Shown: positions 6,291-8,708 of the stretch, one piece after another
Layout: each line of letters opens with the position of its first letter
Numbering within the stretch: position 1 is the first letter of the stretch
NCBI GenBank assembly: GCA_937894515.1
Contig: CALCRH010000272.1
Location: 1-8,708, forward strand
DNA from: an uncultured Clostridia bacterium
GTDB taxonomy: Bacteria > Bacillota > Clostridia > Oscillospirales > Oscillospiraceae
DNA length: 8,708 nt
Reading direction: 5' to 3'
Position numbers and translations under genes: made by a program
Notes under the pieces: model-generated
Database searches by the model: none
What the model saw: the letters and a program-made list of their open reading frames with translations, nothing else
Told to the model about the DNA's origin: nothing

Positions 6291-6476
6291 ATGGCAAAAC
6301 TGTCTATGAAGTTGAAGCAGAAGGCTCCTGCCAAATTCTCCACTCGTAAGTACAACCGCTGCAAGATCTGCGGCCGCCCCCACGCTTATCTGCGTAACTA
6401 TGGCGTCTGCCGTGTCTGCTTCCGGACTCTGGCTTACAAGGGTGAGATTCCCGGCGTCCGCAAGGCTTCCTGGTAA
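6291..6476 (+). CDS. rpsZ: 30S ribosomal protein S14, zinc-binding type (S14Z)
   Basis: S14 is a late-binding protein of the 30S head, near the A and P sites. This is the short 61-residue form with Cys24, Cys27, Cys40 and Cys43 (RCKICG and CRVCF), the zinc-ribbon type known as the C+ form in Bacillus and relatives, where a zinc-free paralogue can replace it under zinc limitation. No such paralogue is visible in this window. The C-terminus KGEIPGVRKASW is the family ending. The gene sits in its standard place after rplE, with GAGGAGG upstream. It is often named rpsN in this operon. It is followed by the structured 270-base spacer, so its distance from rpsH is abnormal. Confidence 0.97.
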   Translation: MAKLSMKLKQKAPAKFSTRKYNRCKICGRPHAYLRNYGVCRVCFRTLAYKGEIPGVRKASW

Positions 6477-6479
6477 GTC

Positions 6480-6558
6480 TTTTGGCCGCATACTTCGTTG
6501 GCTCGGTTCGGCGTACACAAAGTACGCCGTCACCTCGCCGCCTCGTCTGCGACCAAAA
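6480..6558. repeat. Imperfect palindromic element (MITE-like or REP-like repeat)
   Basis: The ends pair: TTTTGGCCGCA (6480-6490) with TGCGACCAAAA (6548-6558), 10 of 11 positions. The centre is a perfect 8-bp stem, CGGCGTAC (6509-6516) with GTACGCCG (6522-6529), around a 5-base loop ACAAA. The arms between pair only partly. A 79-base element with paired ends and no coding function fits a small dispersed palindromic repeat. I believe similar sequences recur between genes in Oscillospirales genomes, but this is memory and was not checked. No clear target-site duplication was found. Confidence 0.6.
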
Positions 6559-6561
6559 TAC

Positions 6562-6577
6562 GGGAGATACATCTCCC
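6562..6577. repeat. Short inverted repeat GGGAGAT-ac-ATCTCCC
   Basis: A perfect 7-bp inverted repeat around two bases, 3 bases after the palindromic element and possibly part of it. As RNA it would form a 6-bp stem with a 4-base loop; as DNA the symmetric site could also bind a dimeric protein. No T-run follows, so it is not a terminator. Confidence 0.55.
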
Positions 6578-6593
6578 ACAAACACATGACCAC

Positions 6594-6613
6594 GAGCGCT
6601 GCTTGCAACGCTC
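6594..6613 (+). other. Hairpin with a CUUG tetraloop
   Basis: GAGCG (6594-6598) pairs with CGCTC (6609-6613). After one C/A mismatch, two more pairs close a CUUG loop (6602-6605), a loop known to be stable when closed by G-C as here. Flanking TGACC (6587-6591) could pair with GGTCA (6635-6639) to enclose it. Confidence 0.45.
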
Positions 6614-6636
6614 TGGCAATAAAGGATGGCGAAAGG

Positions 6637-6690
6637 TCACGGATAATTAAAAGCCCCGGTCAGAATTGGGGGGAAATAAATTATTCGTGA
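6637..6690 (+). promoter_or_regulatory. Two-tier RNA hairpin upstream of rpsH
   Basis: TCACGGATAATT (6637-6648) pairs with AATTATTCGTGA (6679-6690) over 12 positions, the only non-Watson-Crick pair being G-U. Inside, CCCC (6654-6657) pairs with GGGG (6668-6671), extendable by two G-U pairs to a 6-base loop. The stem ends 56 bases before the rpsH ATG and is not followed by T, so it is not a terminator. A structured leader, an RNA-processing site or a protein-binding site are possible. Its function is not known; I do not recognise a known riboswitch class. Confidence 0.5.
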
Positions 6691-6700
6691 TACCTCGCTG

Positions 6701-6737
6701 CCTCAACGGGTAACCCCCGTAACTCTAAAATAGGAGG
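6701..6737 (+). promoter_or_regulatory. rpsH ribosome-binding site with a possible masking structure
   Basis: AGGAGG (6732-6737) lies 9 bases before the rpsH ATG. Upstream, CCTC (6701-6704) can pair with GAGG of this site (6734-6737). This would enclose a hairpin, ACGGG (6706-6710) with CCCGT (6716-6720). The masking stem is only 4 bp, so the ribosome-binding site is firm but control by masking is speculative. Confidence 0.45.
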
Positions 6738-6746
6738 AATTACAAA

Positions 6747-7145
6747 ATGCACATCACTGATCCTGTTGCTGATATGCTGACCCGTATCCGCAACGCAAAC
6801 AATGCCAAGCATGAGACCGTTGACGTTCCTGCCTCCAACATGAAGAAGAGCATCGCTCAGATCCTGTTGGACGAAGGTTACATCAAGGACTACAAGGTCA
6901 TCGAAGACGGCATCCAGGGCATGATCCACATCACCCTGAAGTACAACGCCGGTAAGGAGAAGGTCATCAGCGGTCTGCGCCGCGTGTCCAAGCCCGGTCT
7001 GCGCGTTTACGTCGGCGCCGATGAGCTGCCCCAGGTTCTCCGTGGCCTCGGCATCGCAATCGTATCCACGTCTAAGGGCGTCATGACCGATAAGGCTGCT
7101 CGCGCAGCACATGTCGGCGGCGAAGTCCTGGCATTCATTTGGTAA
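6747..7145 (+). CDS. rpsH: 30S ribosomal protein S8
   Basis: S8 is a primary binder of the 16S central domain. In E. coli it is also the translational repressor of the spc operon, acting on mRNA near the L5 start; whether it acts that way here is unknown. The 132-residue length is typical. The N-terminus MHITDPVADMLTRIRNANNA (1-20) and the RNA-binding signature STSKGVMTDKAAR (107-119) are both present, with the usual ending GGEVLAFIW. The gene is intact, but it is the one gene in the window separated from its neighbour by a long structured leader. rplF follows after 15 bases. Confidence 0.98.
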   Translation: MHITDPVADMLTRIRNANNAKHETVDVPASNMKKSIAQILLDEGYIKDYKVIEDGIQGMIHITLKYNAGKEKVISGLRRVSKPGLRVYVGADELPQVLRGLGIAIVSTSKGVMTDKAARAAHVGGEVLAFIW

Positions 7146-7160
7146 GGAGGTATTTGAACA

Positions 7161-7706
7161 ATGTCGAGAATTGGTAGAATGCCCATTACCGTCCCCGCCG
7201 GTGTAACTGTCACCGTGGGTGAGAACAATTTCGTTACCGTGAAGGGTCCCAAGGGCACCCTGTCCCAGGCGCTGCGTCCCGAGATGATTATCGAGCAGGA
7301 TGCCGGTGTGATCACCGTGAAGCGTCCCAACGATGAGAAGGAAACTGTCGCCATGCACGGCATGACCCGCGCCCTGCTGAGCAACATGGTCGTCGGCGTG
7401 ACCGAAGGCTTCAAGAAGGAGCTGGAGATCAACGGTGTCGGTTACCGTGCCGCCAAGGAAGGCAATAAGCTGGTCATGAACATCGGCTACTCCCACACTG
7501 TGGAAATGCCCGAGATCGATGGCATCACCATTGATGTTCCTGCACAGAACAAGATCGTGATCTCCGGTCCCGACAAGCAGAAGGTGGGCCAGTTTGCCGC
7601 CGAAGTGCGCGAGAAGCGTCCTCCCGAGCCTTACAAGGGCAAGGGCATCAAGTATGTTGACGAGACCATCCGCCGCAAGGTGGGTAAGACCGGCGCTAAG
7701 AAGTAA
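7161..7706 (+). CDS. rplF: 50S ribosomal protein L6
   Basis: L6 sits near the GTPase-associated region at the base of the L7/L12 stalk and is needed late in 50S assembly. The 181-residue protein has two similar domains. The first opens MSRIGRMPITVPAGVTVTV. The second holds the signature NGVGYRAAKEGNKLVMNIGY (91-110) and the 23S-binding GPDKQKVGQFAAEVREKRPP (136-155) with EPYKGKGIKY after it. GGAGG lies upstream; rplR follows after 14 bases. Confidence 0.98.
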   Translation: MSRIGRMPITVPAGVTVTVGENNFVTVKGPKGTLSQALRPEMIIEQDAGVITVKRPNDEKETVAMHGMTRALLSNMVVGVTEGFKKELEINGVGYRAAKEGNKLVMNIGYSHTVEMPEIDGITIDVPAQNKIVISGPDKQKVGQFAAEVREKRPPEPYKGKGIKYVDETIRRKVGKTGAKK

Positions 7707-7720
7707 GGAGGTGTGCCGAT

Positions 7721-8080
7721 ATGATTAAAAGACCCGATACGAACGCGCAGCGTTTGAAGCGTCATAAGAGAGTTCGCGCGAAGGTGTTCGGCACTCCCGA
7801 GCGTCCTCGTCTGAACGTATTCCGCAGCGAAAAGAACATCTATGCTCAGGTTATTGACGATGTGGCCGGCAACACTCTGGTTTCCGCTTCCTCTCTGGAT
7901 AAGGAGATCGAGGGCAACGGCGGCAACAAGACCGCAGCCCGTGCTGTCGGCAAGCTGGTAGCTGAGCGCTGCAAGGCCAAGGGTATCGATACTGTCGTGT
8001 TTGACCGCGGTGGTTATGTGTATCATGGCCGTGTAGCAGAACTGGCAGAAGGCGCCCGTGAGGGCGGCCTGGAATTCTAA
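7721..8080 (+). CDS. rplR: 50S ribosomal protein L18
   Basis: L18 carries 5S rRNA into the central protuberance together with L5. The 119-residue length is usual. A basic N-terminal tail (RLKRHKRVRAKVFG, 11-24) precedes the RNA-binding fold starting at RPRLNVFRSEKNIYAQVIDD (28-47). The conserved FDRGGYVYHGRV is at 94-105 and the family ending GAREGGLEF at 111-119. The GGAGG site gives the ATG at 7721. The real rpsE start is 19 bases downstream of the stop, so there is no overlap. Confidence 0.97.
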   Translation: MIKRPDTNAQRLKRHKRVRAKVFGTPERPRLNVFRSEKNIYAQVIDDVAGNTLVSASSLDKEIEGNGGNKTAARAVGKLVAERCKAKGIDTVVFDRGGYVYHGRVAELAEGAREGGLEF

Positions 8081-8082
8081 GA

Positions 8083-8089
8083 AAGGAGG
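8083..8089 (+). promoter_or_regulatory. Shine-Dalgarno of rpsE, decides its start
   Basis: AAGGAGG lies 10 bases before the ATG at 8100. The frame is open from an ATG at 8058 inside rplR, but that start would precede this site and would add 14 residues unlike S5. Confidence 0.85.
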
Positions 8090-8099
8090 ACGAAATAAT

Positions 8100-8600
8100 A
8101 TGGCAAGATTCGAAAGAGAGCAAAGCGAGTATATCGAAAGAGTTGTCGCTACCAACCGTGTCAGCAAGACTGTCAAGGGCGGCCGTATCATGAAGTTCTC
8201 CGCTTTGATGGTCGTTGGCGATGGCAAGGGCAAGGTCGGTTTCGGTCTGGGTAAGGCCGCCGAAGTTCCCGAGGCAATCCGCAAGGGCATTGAAGACGCT
8301 AAGAAGAACATGGTCCAGATCTCCCTGTCCGGTTCCACCATTCCCCATGAGATTATCGGCGAGGCCGGTGCAGGCCGCGTTCTGATGAAGCCCGCAGCAC
8401 CCGGTACCGGCGTGATCGCCGGCGGTCCTGTGCGTATCATCTGCGAAGCAGCCGGTATCAAGGATATTCGTACCAAGTGCCTGCGTTCCAACACCGCAGT
8501 CAACGTGGTCGCCGCCACCTTTGAGGGCCTGAAGGCTCTGCGTACCCCGGAAGAGGTCGCCCGCATCCGCGGCAAGAGCGTGGACGAGATCGTAGGTTAA
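8100..8600 (+). CDS. rpsE: 30S ribosomal protein S5
   Basis: S5 is part of the mRNA entry region with S3 and S4 and affects decoding accuracy. From 8100 the product is 166 residues, the expected size. The loop where spectinomycin-resistance changes map in other bacteria is at about 19-29 (NRVSKTVKGGR) and looks intact. The N-terminal double-stranded-RNA-binding fold contains MKFSALMVVGDGKGKVGFG (31-49) and AAEVPEAIRKG (53-63). The C-terminal part has GGPVRIICEAAGIKDI (108-123) and NVVAATFEGLKALR (135-148). rpmD follows after 14 bases with GGAGG. Confidence 0.98.
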   Translation: MARFEREQSEYIERVVATNRVSKTVKGGRIMKFSALMVVGDGKGKVGFGLGKAAEVPEAIRKGIEDAKKNMVQISLSGSTIPHEIIGEAGAGRVLMKPAAPGTGVIAGGPVRIICEAAGIKDIRTKCLRSNTAVNVVAATFEGLKALRTPEEVARIRGKSVDEIVG

Positions 8601-8614
8601 GGAGGCAGGAAACA

Positions 8615-8708
8615 ATGGCAAATCTGAATATTAAGCTCGTCAAGAGCCTGAATGGCAGACTGGAAAAGCACATTGCCACTGCCAACTCCCTGGGCCTGCG
8701 TAAGATCG
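8615..8708 (+). CDS. rpmD: 50S ribosomal protein L30 (5' part, cut by window end)
   Basis: L30 is a small late-binding 50S protein present in many but not all bacteria. Only 31 codons are visible, starting MANLNIKLVKSLNGRLEKHI and ending LGLRKI. This is the family's first strand plus helix; complete proteins are about 60 residues. GGAGG stands 9 bases upstream. Position right after rpsE is standard, with rplO and secY expected beyond the window. Confidence 0.93.
   Translation, partial: MANLNIKLVKSLNGRLEKHIATANSLGLRKI

Larger units (their letters stand above)
6477..6746. other. 270-base non-coding interruption between rpsZ and rpsH
   Basis: All other junctions in the window are 21 bases or shorter. 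Here no frame resembles a known protein, and none has both a ribosome-binding site and a plausible coding pattern. The segment is instead a run of inverted repeats: 6480-6558, 6562-6577, 6594-6613, 6637-6690 and 6706-6720. None is followed by a run of T, so I see no intrinsic terminator, and transcription presumably continues to rpsH. I found no convincing -35/-10 pair. Confidence 0.9.

Noticed and set aside
6480..6572. Minus-strand small ORF beginning MYLPYFGRRRGGEV
   Set aside because: It lies wholly within the palindromic element, whose base-pairing explains the sequence; no ribosome-binding site is apparent before its ATG at 6572.
6509..6577. Rho-independent terminator after rpsZ
   Set aside because: Stems are present but neither 6529 nor 6577 is followed by a T-run, and operon genes continue downstream.
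6400..6690. Plus-strand open frame of 96 codons across the end of rpsZ and the spacer
   Set aside because: Overlaps rpsZ out of frame, has no ribosome-binding site of its own, and runs through palindromic sequence.
6637..6690. Terminator or attenuator before rpsH
   Set aside because: The 12-position stem is followed by TACCTCGC, not by T residues, so intrinsic termination is unlikely on the plus strand.
6703..6731. Promoter for rpsH with TAAAAT (6726-6731) as -10
   Set aside because: The position 17 bases upstream reads TCAACG, not a -35, and the -10-like box abuts the ribosome-binding site, leaving no room for a leader.
8058..8099. Upstream in-frame start of rpsE inside rplR
   Set aside because: It lies before the AAGGAGG at 8083-8089 and adds residues absent from S5; the ATG at 8100 fits both the site and the family.

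Overview
The window is a continuous, all-plus-strand stretch of the bacterial S10-spc ribosomal protein operon. It runs from just upstream of rplC (L3) into the first third of rpmD (L30). The gene order is rplC-rplD-rplW-rplB-rpsS-rplV-rpsC-rplP-rpmC-rpsQ-rplN-rplX-rplE-rpsN-rpsH-rplF-rplR-rpsE-rpmD, which is the canonical order. All 19 genes are recognisable from protein sequence. Eighteen are complete, and rpmD is cut by the window end.

Several features point to a Gram-positive Bacillota of class Clostridia. S14 is the short 61-residue zinc-binding type (CxxC...CxxC), L24 carries a C-terminal pair of CxxC motifs, and almost every gene has a strong AGGAGG-type Shine-Dalgarno. The coding DNA is fairly GC-rich, with many C or G third positions, and the wording of the proteins suggests a gut-type Oscillospirales/Oscillospiraceae member. 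That family-level placement is inference and has not been tested by any search.

Layout: positions 1-70 are the spacer before rplC. Positions 71-6476 hold fifteen genes... in detail, fourteen genes from rplC through rpsN (L3, L4, L23, L2, S19, L22, S3, L16, L29, S17, L14, L24, L5, S14), packed with junctions from a 4-base overlap to a 21-base spacer. Positions 6477-6746 are the only real break, a 270-base non-coding segment between rpsN and rpsH that is full of inverted repeats. Positions 6747-8708 resume tight packing with S8, L6, L18, S5 and the start of L30. No gene is broken or on the minus strand.

The genes work together as parts of one machine. L3, L4, L23, L2, L22, L16, L29, L14, L24, L5, L6, L18 and L30 belong to the 50S subunit. 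S19, S3, S17, S14, S8 and S5 belong to the 30S subunit. Tight spacing and stop/start overlaps imply one transcript with translational coupling. No terminator or convincing promoter is visible inside.

The parts that are not routine are: the structured 270-base interruption, which contains a palindromic mobile-repeat-like element and a second hairpin set next to the rpsH ribosome-binding site; an S3 protein with a C-terminal tail of three 11-residue arginine/glycine-rich repeats; and a short, nearly exact 24-base tandem duplication at the 3' end of rplC. I saw no evidence of a wholly new multi-gene system.
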